Assembly: GCA_035543115.1 (NCBI GenBank)
Contig: DATKKF010000004.1
Location: 186,001 to 250,000 of the forward strand
Reading direction: 5' to 3'
DNA from: RPRB01 sp035543115
GTDB taxonomy: Bacteria > Myxococcota > Myxococcia > Myxococcales > Myxococcaceae
DNA length: 64,000 nucleotides
Shown here: positions 8,186 to 16,599 of the stretch, piece after piece
Layout of the letters: every line of letters starts with the position of its first letter
Position numbering within the stretch: the stretch's first letter is position 1
Made by a program: the position numbers and the translations under genes
The notes under the pieces: model-generated
The model's database searches: none
Told to the model about the DNA's origin: nothing
What the model saw: the letters and a program-made list of their open reading frames with translations, nothing else

Positions 8186-9946
8186 TTGACTGCCGCAACG
8201 GACGCCGCACCCGCACCCGATCCGCTCGCCGACCCGGAGAACCGGCAGCGTCTCGAGCTGGCGAAGGCTTTCGCCTTCCAGCTGCTCAAGGGCATCAAGC
8301 AGATCGGCATGTACCGGCACAACGAGGGGCGCTATCCCGAGTACCTGTCGAAGGCGCACGAGGCGATCAGGCAGTACATCGACCGCTTCGGTCCGCTGGT
8401 GTTCAAGGTGGAGCAGCAGAACTTCGCGCTCTTCGAGCAGCCGCTGTTCAGCGAGGACACCTCCCTCCCCTTCAAGTTCTGGCGGGACGGGATTCGTCAG
8501 TTCATCTTCCGGCCCGGCCTGAGGGCGGACGAGCTCCTGACCTTCACCCTGGTCGCGCTGAGCGACGTGGAGAAGCAGGGCGAGGACACGGTCGCCCAGC
8601 TGTGGCGCTCTCCGCTGGACCACCTCGAATACGTGGTGGTGGAGGGCTTCAAGGTCGACGGCTTCACCGACGACGAGGTGCAGATCGCGGTCGACAAGAT
8701 CGTCGAGTACCTCTACTCGCGGCTGCGGAGCCACTCGGACGATTTCCTCCGCTTCGCGCGGGTGAGCGCCGAGGACCTGGAGCTGAAGCTGGAGGGCGTG
8801 GAGCAGGTGCGGGGCGCGGTCATCGCCGGGGTCACCGCGAGCGACGAGCTGAAGGCGAAGCTCCAGAAGGAGATCGCCGAGGAGGAGCATCGCCGGCTCT
8901 TTCCCAAGCTGGTCTCGTCCATCTTCCAGGTGGCCGAGGCGGGCGTGGACGACCCCGATCTCCTGGAGGAGATGTTCCTGCAGCTCCTGGACGCGCTGCT
9001 CCTCCAGGAGGACTTCGCGATCATCAACCAAATCGTCCTCAAGCTCCGGGCAATGGAAGACCGGCCCGGGATGAGCGGCATCCGCCGCCTGAAGGCCACC
9101 TTCGTGGAGAAGATGGGCGAGGAGCAGCGGCTGGTACGGGTGGCGGACGTGCTCCGCTCGGCGCGGCCCGGCGTGCTCTCCGACATCGGCCGGTACCTGG
9201 GCTCGCTCCAGCCGAGCACCATGCCCGTCCTGCTCGAGGTGCTGGAGACGCTCGATGCGCCGGAGCACCGGCTGGTGCTCTGCGACGTCATCGCCGAGTT
9301 CTGCAAGGTGAGCCCCAGCGAGGTCATCCAGCGGCTCTCGTCGGATCGGCCGATGACGGTGCGGGACATGGTCTACGTGCTCGAGCGCGCCCAGCACCCG
9401 GACCGGATGCAGTTCTTCGGGCGGGTGCTGAAGCACAAGAACCTGGCGGTGCGGCTGGACGTGATGGGAACCGTCGCCCGTGACCGGAGCGTCGAGTCAC
9501 GCCGGCTGATCTCCGAGGCTCTGAAGGACGAGAACGCGCAGGTGCGGGTGCAGGCGGCGAGGCTCCTGCCGGAGTACGACCGCGAGCAGGCCTACCTCGA
9601 GCTGGTCAACGTGGTGAGGGGAAAGGACTTCAAGAAGCGGAGCGCCGAGGAGCAGGCGGCCTTTTACACCGCGCTGGGAAGCACCGGGCTGCCCACCGCC
9701 ATCTCCCTGATGACGCAGCTGCTGGGGGCGAAGGCGCAGCTGTGGAACCGGGCACGGGTGCTGGAGGAGAAGCTGCTCGCGGTTCACGGGCTGGCGGGGG
9801 TGCAGTCGATCCAGTCGTACAAGGCGCTGCAGGCGGTGGTGGAGGACCGGAGCCAGCCTTCCGAGGTGCTGGTGGCGGCCCGGCGCGCCCTGGGTGAGAC
9901 GCGGCGTCGGCTCTTCGGTGACGTCGCGCCGCCGGAGGCGAGCTAA
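8186..9946 (+). CDS. HEAT-repeat-like cytoplasmic protein
   Basis: A 586-residue soluble protein with no signal peptide or membrane segment. The C-terminal half shows repeated helical pairs typical of HEAT/armadillo repeats (for example MPVLLEVLETLDAPEH, then LVAARRALGETRRRL). The N-terminal part (about 1-170) is a conserved-looking domain with MYRHNEGRYPEYL and LFEQPLFSED. The same kind of start (MLVRSAKMYDPDN) occurs in the neighbouring HD-type protein, so the two may be related scaffold and sensor partners. The TTG start at 8186, 12 bp after the transporter stop, has no clear ribosome site, so the start is unsure. Function unknown. Confidence 0.7.
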   Translation: MTAATDAAPAPDPLADPENRQRLELAKAFAFQLLKGIKQIGMYRHNEGRYPEYLSKAHEAIRQYIDRFGPLVFKVEQQNFALFEQPLFSEDTSLPFKFWRDGIRQFIFRPGLRADELLTFTLVALSDVEKQGEDTVAQLWRSPLDHLEYVVVEGFKVDGFTDDEVQIAVDKIVEYLYSRLRSHSDDFLRFARVSAEDLELKLEGVEQVRGAVIAGVTASDELKAKLQKEIAEEEHRRLFPKLVSSIFQVAEAGVDDPDLLEEMFLQLLDALLLQEDFAIINQIVLKLRAMEDRPGMSGIRRLKATFVEKMGEEQRLVRVADVLRSARPGVLSDIGRYLGSLQPSTMPVLLEVLETLDAPEHRLVLCDVIAEFCKVSPSEVIQRLSSDRPMTVRDMVYVLERAQHPDRMQFFGRVLKHKNLAVRLDVMGTVARDRSVESRRLISEALKDENAQVRVQAARLLPEYDREQAYLELVNVVRGKDFKKRSAEEQAAFYTALGSTGLPTAISLMTQLLGAKAQLWNRARVLEEKLLAVHGLAGVQSIQSYKALQAVVEDRSQPSEVLVAARRALGETRRRLFGDVAPPEAS

Positions 9947-10128
9947 GTGCCTCGACCGGGGGGTACTGATCGCTTCGACGGCCGATCCTCTCGCTGCGAC
10001 GCGCGGACTCGGCCCTGTGCTGCTCGACGTGCCACGAGCCACGCCTCCGCTGCTCGTCCCTCGTGTGCGCCGTCTCGCTTCGGTCTCTGCCATCTCGCCA
10101 TGCTCATGACCCCACGGTCGAGGCACTA

Positions 10129-11439
10129 GTGGCCGACAACCTCCGGATCAGCGGCACCGGCGACGAGGGGATCCTCGAGTTCGGCCGGGACCACTCCGAG
10201 AAGCTGCAGCAGCTCTCGCGCTCGGTGCTGTCCACGCTCTACATGCTGGTGCGCTCGGCGAAGATGTATGACCCGGACAACGCGGTGTTCGAGCGCCCGC
10301 TGATGTCGCTGCAGGACAACCTGAACCTCATCATCTCGCGCGAGGGACGGTTCGACCTGCTGGGGATCAAGAGCTCGTTCTACGTCAACAACATGCTGGT
10401 GAAGGTCGAGCTGAACGCGGTGGAGAACATCCGCTACCTGCTCGAGGAGATGCGGGCCAAGGACGTGGGCGGCTTCACCCTCGCCAAGCCGGTGCAGATC
10501 GCCGAGCTGAAGAACTTCGTGTGGATCTTCGCCAAGGACGTGGCCGAGACCCCGGACGACGACGGGCTGCGCAGCCGGAAGCTCCTGGCGATCAAGATCG
10601 CCCGCTGGAGCAAGCTGCGGGAGAAGCTGGAGAAGGAGAAGCTCGACGACGAGGAGAAGGTCGACCGCAAGAAGTACGCGATCACCGTCTACGCCCGTGC
10701 CGTGTTCTTCATCTCCAAGTACCTGGACTCGGTGCGCAAGGGGACGCCGATGATGGCGGCGCGGGCGCTGCGCATCGTCCAGGACCTGGTCGACATCTGC
10801 TACGACGCGAAGGTGCACTTCCTGGGCATGACCACCATGCGCCAGGAGTCCGAATATTTGATCTTCCACCAGGTGAACACCTGCCTGCTGTCGATCGTGT
10901 TCGGGGTGGAGCTGGGGCTGACCAAGGCCCAGCTCCGGGACCTGGGGTTCATCGCTCTCTTCCACGACGCGGGGATGGCCACCCTCCCCGACGATCTGGC
11001 CGGGAAGCGCGGGGGGCTGACCGCCGAGGAGCGGAGCCTGATCGCCCGCGCGCCGCTGATCTCGGTGCGGAACGTGCTGATGGAGAAGGGCTTCACCCGC
11101 ACGACCCTGCACCGGGTGGTCACCACGCTCGAGTACAAGAGCGACTTCGGCACCGCGGTGCGCGATGCCCGGGGCAACATCCAGATGATCATCCCCAAGT
11201 CGTCACTCGGGCTCTACGCGAAGCTCATCGCCATCACCGCCGGGTTCGACGCGCTGACCAGCAAGCGTCCCTTCCGGGACGCCTACGGGCCGGAGGTGGC
11301 GATGATGCTGATGTGGAGCGAGCTCCGGCACAAGTTCGACCCGGAGCTGCTCAAGGTCTTCATGCGGGTGCTGGCCATCCCGCCGGTGAAGGTGCTCTCC
11401 CGGCGGCAGCAGGGGGCGCTGTCGGTCACCGGGCTGTGA
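10129..11439 (+). CDS. HD-GYP-like protein with a degenerate active site
   Basis: About 436 residues. The N-terminal ~200 residues are helical and charged. The C-terminal part aligns by eye with HD-GYP phosphodiesterases: IFHQVNTCLLSIVFG, then ALFHDAGMATLPDDL, then ITAGFDALTSKRPFRDAYGP, which matches the A-D-FDA-T--RPYR motif. The usual HDIGK reads HDAGM. The HHE..DG.GYP segment is replaced by TTLEYKSDFG, so c-di-GMP hydrolysis is doubtful. GTG 10129 has GAGG five bases upstream; an in-frame GTG at 10063 is possible. It follows the HEAT-repeat gene after 182 bp in which I see nothing. A regulatory or binding role is inferred. Confidence 0.75.
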   Translation: MADNLRISGTGDEGILEFGRDHSEKLQQLSRSVLSTLYMLVRSAKMYDPDNAVFERPLMSLQDNLNLIISREGRFDLLGIKSSFYVNNMLVKVELNAVENIRYLLEEMRAKDVGGFTLAKPVQIAELKNFVWIFAKDVAETPDDDGLRSRKLLAIKIARWSKLREKLEKEKLDDEEKVDRKKYAITVYARAVFFISKYLDSVRKGTPMMAARALRIVQDLVDICYDAKVHFLGMTTMRQESEYLIFHQVNTCLLSIVFGVELGLTKAQLRDLGFIALFHDAGMATLPDDLAGKRGGLTAEERSLIARAPLISVRNVLMEKGFTRTTLHRVVTTLEYKSDFGTAVRDARGNIQMIIPKSSLGLYAKLIAITAGFDALTSKRPFRDAYGPEVAMMLMWSELRHKFDPELLKVFMRVLAIPPVKVLSRRQQGALSVTGL

Positions 11440-11455
11440 GCCCACCGCTCCGCGC

Positions 11456-12427
11456 TCAGGTGCTCACCGAGAGCGCGTCGATCGCCCGGGCGAGGTCTCG
11501 AGGAACCTCCGCCTCGCACCGGACGGGTTTGCCCGTGCGCGGGTGGGGGAACACCAGCCGCCAAGCGTGCAGGGCCTGGCGGCCGAGTCGGTCCTGGACG
11601 GCCTTCACCCGCGCGTCGCCCTTGCGCGTGCCACCGTAGAGCGCGTCGCCGAGCAGCGGATGGCCTATCTCGGACAGATGCACCCGGATCTGATGGGTGC
11701 GGCCGGTCTCGAGGCCCACCTCGAGCAGCGCCGCGCCGTGTAGGTTCGCGCGGACGCGCCAGGTGGTGACCGCCGGCTTGCCGGTCCGGGCCTTGCCGGT
11801 GAAGCGCTTCCGGTCGCGCGGATGGCGCGCGTGGAGCGTGGCGAGCCGGCCGGTGGCGGGCGGATGCCCGTGCACGACGGCCAGGTAGGTCTTCTCCACC
11901 GTGCGCTCCTGGAAGGCGCGCTGGAGTGCCTGGAGCGCGGCATCGTTCTTCGCCACGACCAGGCAGCCCGAGGTCTCCTTGTCCAGCCGGTGGACGATGC
12001 CGGGGCGGAGGACGCCCCCGACCCCGGAGAGCCCCGAGACGTGGTGCAGGAGCGCGTTGACCAGCGTCCCGCGCGCGTGCCCGGCGGCGGGATGGACGAC
12101 GATCCCGGAGGGCTTGTCGAGGACCAGGAGGTCGCGGTCCTGGTGGAGAATGGTGAGCGGGAGATCCTCGGGCTCGGGGAGGGCAGGCTCGGGAGTTGGA
12201 ACGGAGACCTCGAGGCTCTCGCCCCCCTTGAGCCGGAGCGCCGCGCGGCCCGGGCGGCCGTCCACCCGCACCCGGCCGGCCTCGAGCAGGCTCTGGACCC
12301 GAGACCTGCTGAGCTCGGGAAGGCTCGAGGCGACGGCCCGATCCAGACGTTCGCCCCGGAGCGCCGGTCCGGCGGTGAAGCGATGGATCACCCCGCCGGA
12401 CTCGTGCCTCTGTGGCTCGCTGCTCAC
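11456..12427 (-). CDS. rluD: Ribosomal large subunit pseudouridine synthase, RluD/RluC type
   Basis: An RNA pseudouridine synthase with an N-terminal S4 RNA-binding domain (RLDRAVASSLPELSRSRVQ). The catalytic domain carries the Asp motif GIVHRLDKETSGCLVV and the later signature GRTHQIRVHLSEIGHPLLGD. It modifies uridines in 23S rRNA, probably in helix 69 if it is a true RluD. GTG 12427 is chosen; GTG 12391 and ATG 12466 are alternatives and none has a good ribosome site. It is convergent with the HD-GYP-like gene, with only 16 bp between the stops. Upstream lies the inverted-repeat element at 12506-12617. Confidence 0.88.
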   Translation of the reverse strand: MSSEPQRHESGGVIHRFTAGPALRGERLDRAVASSLPELSRSRVQSLLEAGRVRVDGRPGRAALRLKGGESLEVSVPTPEPALPEPEDLPLTILHQDRDLLVLDKPSGIVVHPAAGHARGTLVNALLHHVSGLSGVGGVLRPGIVHRLDKETSGCLVVAKNDAALQALQRAFQERTVEKTYLAVVHGHPPATGRLATLHARHPRDRKRFTGKARTGKPAVTTWRVRANLHGAALLEVGLETGRTHQIRVHLSEIGHPLLGDALYGGTRKGDARVKAVQDRLGRQALHAWRLVFPHPRTGKPVRCEAEVPRDLARAIDALSVST

Positions 12428-12505
12428 GGTGTGGTGTCCAAAGTGTCGCCGCCGGGCGCCGGCCATCGGTCGGGGGGACTCGCGGAGGCGACCGGGATCA
12501 GGCGC

Positions 12506-12617
12506 CGAGAGGCTATAGCAACAACTGCAACGGGTTGTCCGAGGTGGCACCTCGTAAGCCACGGATTGCTGGTCCGAGCATTCGTCTGGGGGTGCGAGTT
12601 GTTGCTATAGCCTCTCG
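12506..12617. repeat. 112-bp element with 21-bp perfect terminal inverted repeats
   Basis: The left arm 12506-12526 (beginning CGAGAGGCTATAGCAAC) is the exact reverse complement of the right arm 12597-12617, a 21-bp perfect match around a 70-nt centre. Inside is a 7-bp palindrome around one base (CGAGGTG-g-CACCTCG, 12540-12554) and a small CAAC/GTTG hairpin. The arms are less GC-rich than the surroundings. There is no T-tract and I see no flanking target duplication. It lies in the 412-bp stretch between a small conserved gene and rluD, with no supported coding sequence. It could be a MITE-like element, a long RNA hairpin or a protein-binding site. Confidence 0.75.
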
Positions 12618-12647
12618 TGAGCCGAGGTCGCTCGGGCAGGCGCGCCT

Positions 12648-12674
12648 CCCCGGGCCCCCCCGCGGGCCCGAGGG
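12648..12674. terminator. GC-rich hairpin, possible terminator
   Basis: CGGGCCC (12651-12657) pairs with GGGCCCG (12664-12670) around a six-base loop, with a few further weak pairs outside. No T-run follows on either strand, so this may be a structural hairpin or a Rho-assisted end for the minus-strand gene at 12840. The rest of 12675-12839 holds nothing I can support. Confidence 0.35.
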
Positions 12675-12839
12675 GTGGCGCCGGCTGCTCCGAGCCTGCA
12701 CCGGACGGGTTACGAGCGCCCGAAGTCGCGCAGGCCGCTGCTGCCCGGGTGCGGCGACCGGGCCGCTGCGAAACACCGTCGCATCGAGGCCGGATCGAAC
12801 CCGTTGACCTGCCGGGCCCGGCGCGGCCCCGCAGCGCCG

Positions 12840-13103
12840 TCACCAGATCTTCGACCGCACGTGCGCTTTGCCGCGCACGATGATGTCCACCACCGCCCGG
12901 TCGAAGAAGTTGGTGCCGGTGTAGACCTCCTGGCTCACCCGGCTCCGGTACAGGTCCCTGCCCTCGTCGAGCTCCTCCTTGAGCACGTCGAAGAGGTTGT
13001 CCTGCTCGATCCCCTTGATGATCTTCTGCTCGTTGTAGAGCGAGATGTCGGAGGCGATCGCCCGGGCGAGCCGCAGCGCCTTGGTTCGCTCTTCGTCGGT
13101 CAT
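12840..13103 (-). CDS. Small conserved-looking soluble protein (87 aa)
   Basis: An 87-residue protein starting MTDEERTKALRLARAIASD. It is highly charged and helical, contains SLYNEQKIIKGIEQ and the tail TGTNFFDRAVVDIIVRG, and has no signal peptide or membrane segment. I recognise no family. It is the last gene of a minus-strand run, 19 bp after the J-like/HTH gene, and its clean composition and spacing argue that it is real. A role linked to the HTH or MinD-like proteins is possible but only inferred from position. Confidence 0.72.
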   Translation of the reverse strand: MTDEERTKALRLARAIASDISLYNEQKIIKGIEQDNLFDVLKEELDEGRDLYRSRVSQEVYTGTNFFDRAVVDIIVRGKAHVRSKIW

Positions 13104-13122
13104 CGGTCAGTCCTCCGTCGTC

Positions 13123-14178
13123 TCACGGGACCCGCGCGTGCGAGCGCTGGGCCGCGAGGAGATAGGTCTTGCTCACCCGCGCCGGATCCAGCCGGAGCTC
13201 GCGGGCCAGGTTCACCAGGATGCCCCGGAGGTACACCGTGGCGGGGAGCCGGTCGTACCGGTCGGCCTCCACGTTCTCCAGGTGGATGCGGGTGATGCGC
13301 GTGCGCTCGGCGACCTGCTGCAGCGACAGCCCGTAGGACTCGCGCACCCGCCGCAGCAGCTCTCCGTTGAACTCGGCATCCGAGGGGATGTCCAGTCTCG
13401 GCTTGCTCTCGCGGGGTCGGGCCGGAAGCTCGGAAGGGCGCTCGGCGGCAGCCGCCGGCACCGGCGAAGGTGCCAGGGGCTCGGGGGAGATGGCGACCGG
13501 CTCCGGCGACGGAGGCGGCGAGGCGGGCTTGACCCGCAGCCCGAGCGCGGGGGGAAGGCCCTTGCTCTCCGACGGCGTCGCCTCGTCCGTCGGCGCGCCT
13601 TCCCGGTCTCCGGGCTCGGGGCTCGCCTCGCGTTGCTGATCTGCCGGAACGGCCGCCGCCCAGTCTGCGCTCAAGAGCGGCGGCGCCTTCACCGCCTCCC
13701 CTGCCCCGTCCTCGGCAGCCTCCGCGGGCGGCTCGGGCGCCCGGCCAAAGGGACCTGGCCCCTCGGCGACGTCGAGTGCGAGCGCCTGCTGCCGGGGCCG
13801 CGGCTCCTCCTCGTTCTCCGGCTCCGCCTCCGGCTCGAGCTCCAGGTCCGCGGCACGGGACTGCGGACCAGGCTCGATCGGCGGGAGCGGCGCCTCGTCC
13901 TCCTCGTCGTCCTCGGCCCAGAGCGTGGCCGGGCCGATCCGGCCGATGGACCGGTCGTAGCTGGCGCGGCGCGCGGGGTCGAGGAGCACCGAGGCCGCCT
14001 CGTCCAGCCTCGCCCGGAGCTCCTCGATCTGGTCCTGGTCCACCAGCGCGTAGACCGCGAGGGACTCGGGCCCGAACGTCTCGCGGGCCCGCTCCACCGC
14101 CGCCCGCAGCTCGTCGAGCGAGGAGGCGGGGTCCACCTCCAGCACGTCGTACAGCGTGGGCTCCTCGGCGGCGGTCAT
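13123..14178 (-). CDS. J-domain-like plus RodZ-type helix-turn-helix protein
   Basis: A 351-residue cytoplasmic protein. Residues ~8-75 resemble a J domain (TLYDVLEVDPASS to VLLDPARRASYD) but lack the HPD tripeptide, where FGPES is found instead. A ~180-residue acidic, Pro/Ala-rich linker follows. Near residues 270-340 is a RodZ/Cro-type HTH (ELLRRVRESYGLSLQQVAER). There is no membrane helix after the HTH, unlike RodZ. ATG 14178 overlaps the stop of the MinD-like gene, so the two are coupled. The HTH may bind DNA or another protein, and the J-like part is unlikely to stimulate Hsp70. It could be an adaptor for the MinD-like ATPase. Confidence 0.82.
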   Translation of the reverse strand: MTAAEEPTLYDVLEVDPASSLDELRAAVERARETFGPESLAVYALVDQDQIEELRARLDEAASVLLDPARRASYDRSIGRIGPATLWAEDDEEDEAPLPPIEPGPQSRAADLELEPEAEPENEEEPRPRQQALALDVAEGPGPFGRAPEPPAEAAEDGAGEAVKAPPLLSADWAAAVPADQQREASPEPGDREGAPTDEATPSESKGLPPALGLRVKPASPPPSPEPVAISPEPLAPSPVPAAAAERPSELPARPRESKPRLDIPSDAEFNGELLRRVRESYGLSLQQVAERTRITRIHLENVEADRYDRLPATVYLRGILVNLARELRLDPARVSKTYLLAAQRSHARVP

Positions 14179-15164
14179 CGGCCGGCGGACCTCGGACGGT
14201 CGAGCGCGGCCAGCGTCTCGGCCACAGTCACCAGATTCGCCGCCGCCGCCGAGCTGGCCGCGTCCACCAGCAGTGCCCGGCGCTTCCGCACCGTCTGCCA
14301 GGCCGCGTCGTCGTAGGCGATCGCCCCCAGGTAGTCCATGTCCAGCCCGAAGAACTTCTTCCACGCCGCCACCACCGCCCGCCCCACGCTCTGGTCCGCC
14401 CCCGAGCGGACCTGATTCACCACCAGCTTCACCCGGAACTCGCGGAGCGAACGCTCCAGCTGGGCCGCCGCCTCTGGATTGCTCTCGGCCACCGTCCTCA
14501 CCACCTCGGCCGGAGTGCGGAACGCGCTGCCCTGGCTGCCGAGGGCCGCCTCGGCCAGGTGCGCCACCCCGAGCGCCTGGGCGGTCTGCTGCAGCCGCCG
14601 GAAGAGCGCTGCCTTCAGGAACCGGTAGGCGTTCTCCACCGAGGTCGGCTCGGGCAGGAGCACCAGCACGCCGTGGTCCGCGAGGAGGAAGAAGTCGATG
14701 GTGTGGAGCGAGGTGCCGGCGCCGAGGTCCAGGACCAAGTAGTCGGTGTCGAGCGTCTGCAGCTGCTCGACCAGGCGCGCCCGGGCCTGGGCCCGCGGGT
14801 TCGCCGCGTCGAGCGCATCCATCGCCCCCGAGACGAGGCTCAGGTTCTCGATGCCCGTCGGTGCCACCAGCGACTCGATGCGGGTGCCCTTGGTCACCAC
14901 GTCGGACAGCGTGCCTTGGGGCTGGTTGATGCCGAGGCAGGTATGGAGGTTGGCCCCACCGAGGTCCACGTCGACCAGCGTCACCCGGTACCCGGCCCGG
15001 GCCAGCGCGATGCCCAGGTTGGCCGAGACGAGCGACTTGCCGATGCCGCCCTTGCCCCCGCCCACGGCCACGATGCGCCGCGCCCGACGGCCCGCAGACC
15101 GCTCGTCCGGGCGGGGCCGTTGCCGGGCCAGCTCCACCACGTTGTTCAGGCCGTAGCGCTTCAC
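14175..15164 (-). CDS. MinD/FlhG-like P-loop ATPase
   Basis: A 329-residue ATPase of the ParA/MinD superfamily with the deviant Walker A KGGIGKS at residues 38-44, VTLVDVDLGGANLH (switch I region) and DYLVLDLGAGTSL (switch II/Walker B). The leader (about 1-30, including YGLNNVVELARQ) and the insert pattern resemble FlhG/MinD2 proteins, which position surface machines. No flagellar genes are seen here, so a role in localising envelope or motility complexes is more likely in a myxobacterium. I see no obvious C-terminal amphipathic MinD membrane-targeting helix. Start is GTG 15164. It lies 43 bp after selA and overlaps the J-like/HTH gene. Confidence 0.88.
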   Translation of the reverse strand: MKRYGLNNVVELARQRPRPDERSAGRRARRIVAVGGGKGGIGKSLVSANLGIALARAGYRVTLVDVDLGGANLHTCLGINQPQGTLSDVVTKGTRIESLVAPTGIENLSLVSGAMDALDAANPRAQARARLVEQLQTLDTDYLVLDLGAGTSLHTIDFFLLADHGVLVLLPEPTSVENAYRFLKAALFRRLQQTAQALGVAHLAEAALGSQGSAFRTPAEVVRTVAESNPEAAAQLERSLREFRVKLVVNQVRSGADQSVGRAVVAAWKKFFGLDMDYLGAIAYDDAAWQTVRKRRALLVDAASSAAAANLVTVAETLAALDRPRSAGR

Positions 15165-15207
15165 GTTCGGCGGCGTCGCCGGCCCGGATTCTAGTGGGGA
15201 GTCCGAC

Positions 15208-16599
15208 CTACACGCCAGGAAGCGGCGTGCACGCTGCCGCCACCGCCGCGGCGAGCCGTCCCACGTCCCGGTCGTGGATGCACCGGACGTCCAGCAGCAG
15301 ACGCCCCTCCTCGATGCGCCCCAGCACCGAGGGCTCACCGGTGCGCAGCCGGGTGGCGAGCGTCTCGGCCTCGCCCTCGATGACGCAGGCCCAGGACACC
15401 GGCCGGGCCAGAGGAAGCGTTCCTCCTCCCACCTGTCCCTCCACGTGGACCACACGGGCGGTCACCCCGGCGTCGGCCAGGTGTTGCCGGAGCACGTCGG
15501 CGCGGGCGCGGAGCACTTGCTCGGGGGCGAGCGCCAGCGCACGGGCCGGAATCTCGTCTCCCCGGCCGTCCTGGACCATCCGGAGGGTGGCCTCGAGCGC
15601 CGCCACGGTGAGCTTGTCCACCCGGAGCGCCCGGGCCAGCGGGTGCGCGCGGAGCCGCGAGATCCAGAACGCCCGCCCCACGACGATGCCCGCCTGCGGG
15701 CCGCCGAGCAGCTTGTCCCCGGAGAAGGCCACCAGGTCCGCCCCGGCCTCGACGTGGCTCCGCATCGTGGGCTCGCCCGTGGCCCCGGGCAGGTCCAGGT
15801 GGGCGAGGAGCCCGCTGCCGGCGTCGACGAAGAGCGGGACGCCGCGCGGCTGGCACAGCCGGGCCAGCTCCTCCACCGAGGTCTCCTCGGTGAAGCCCAC
15901 CAGGGCGAAGTTCGAGCGGTGCACCTTGGTCACCAGCGCGGTGGCCGGCGAGAGCGCCCGCTCGTAGTCGGCGCGCCGGGTGCGGTTGGTGGTGCCGACC
16001 TCGACCAGGGTGGCGTGCGACTGGCGCATCACGTCCGGGATCCGGAACCCGCCGCCGATCTCCACCAGCTCGCCGCGCGAGACCACCACCTCCCGTCCCT
16101 CGGCGAGCGCGGTGAGGACCAGGAGCGTCGCCGCCGCGCAGTTGTTGACCACCAGCGCGTCCTCGGCCCCGGTCAGCGCCCGGAGCGGCTCGAGCAGCGG
16201 GGCGAAGCGCGAGCCCCGCTCGCCGGTCTCGAGGTCCAGCTCGAGGTTGGAGTAACCGAGGGCGACGGCCTCCACCCGGGCCAACGCCTCGGGCGCGAGC
16301 GGCGCCCGCCCGAGGTTGGTGTGCAGCACCACCCCGGTCGCGTTGAGCACCGGCCGGAGCCCCGGCGTCCCGAGCGCGACCAGGGCGGGCCCGAGCGCAT
16401 CGGAGGAGAAGCTCGCCGCCTCCCCCTGGAGGATGCGGGTGCGCAGCACTCCGAGCACCCGGCGGATGGCCTCCACCACCCGTGGCCGGGGGTGGATCTG
16501 CAGCGCCGCCCGCCCGGCCTCGGACACCAGCACCGCCTCGACCGAGGGCAAGGCCCGCAGCCGCTCGCGGGTGGCGGCGGGAAGCCCGCCGTCGCTCAC
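15208..16599 (-). CDS. selA: L-seryl-tRNA(Sec) selenium transferase
   Basis: A 463-residue PLP enzyme that converts Ser-tRNA(Sec) to Sec-tRNA(Sec) with selenophosphate. The length equals that of the E. coli enzyme. Visible marks are LNATGVVLHTNLGRAPL, the NNCAAATLLVL segment and the PLP-lysine motif AFSGDKLLGGPQAG. GTG 16599 overlaps the lytic transglycosylase stop (GTGA), so this start is well supported. No selB, selC or selD and no obvious selenoprotein gene lies in the window; the MsrA, MsrB and peroxiredoxin here use cysteine. Its place inside a cell-envelope/MinD operon is unusual. Confidence 0.95.
   Translation of the reverse strand: MSDGGLPAATRERLRALPSVEAVLVSEAGRAALQIHPRPRVVEAIRRVLGVLRTRILQGEAASFSSDALGPALVALGTPGLRPVLNATGVVLHTNLGRAPLAPEALARVEAVALGYSNLELDLETGERGSRFAPLLEPLRALTGAEDALVVNNCAAATLLVLTALAEGREVVVSRGELVEIGGGFRIPDVMRQSHATLVEVGTTNRTRRADYERALSPATALVTKVHRSNFALVGFTEETSVEELARLCQPRGVPLFVDAGSGLLAHLDLPGATGEPTMRSHVEAGADLVAFSGDKLLGGPQAGIVVGRAFWISRLRAHPLARALRVDKLTVAALEATLRMVQDGRGDEIPARALALAPEQVLRARADVLRQHLADAGVTARVVHVEGQVGGGTLPLARPVSWACVIEGEAETLATRLRTGEPSVLGRIEEGRLLLDVRCIHDRDVGRLAAAVAAACTPLPGV

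Noticed and set aside
5549..9436. Minus-strand open frame of ~1295 codons opposite the OPT and HEAT genes
   Set aside because: Low-complexity His/Arg/Gln composition and no motif; an antisense GC shadow of two clear genes.
9947..10128. Small open frames between the HEAT-repeat and HD-GYP-like genes
   Set aside because: Atypical composition, no ribosome site, and they overlap the upstream region of the next gene.
12780..12830. GGTTCGATCC on the minus strand, resembling a tRNA T-loop
   Set aside because: The T-stem does not pair (two mismatches of five) and no acceptor or anticodon stem can be drawn.
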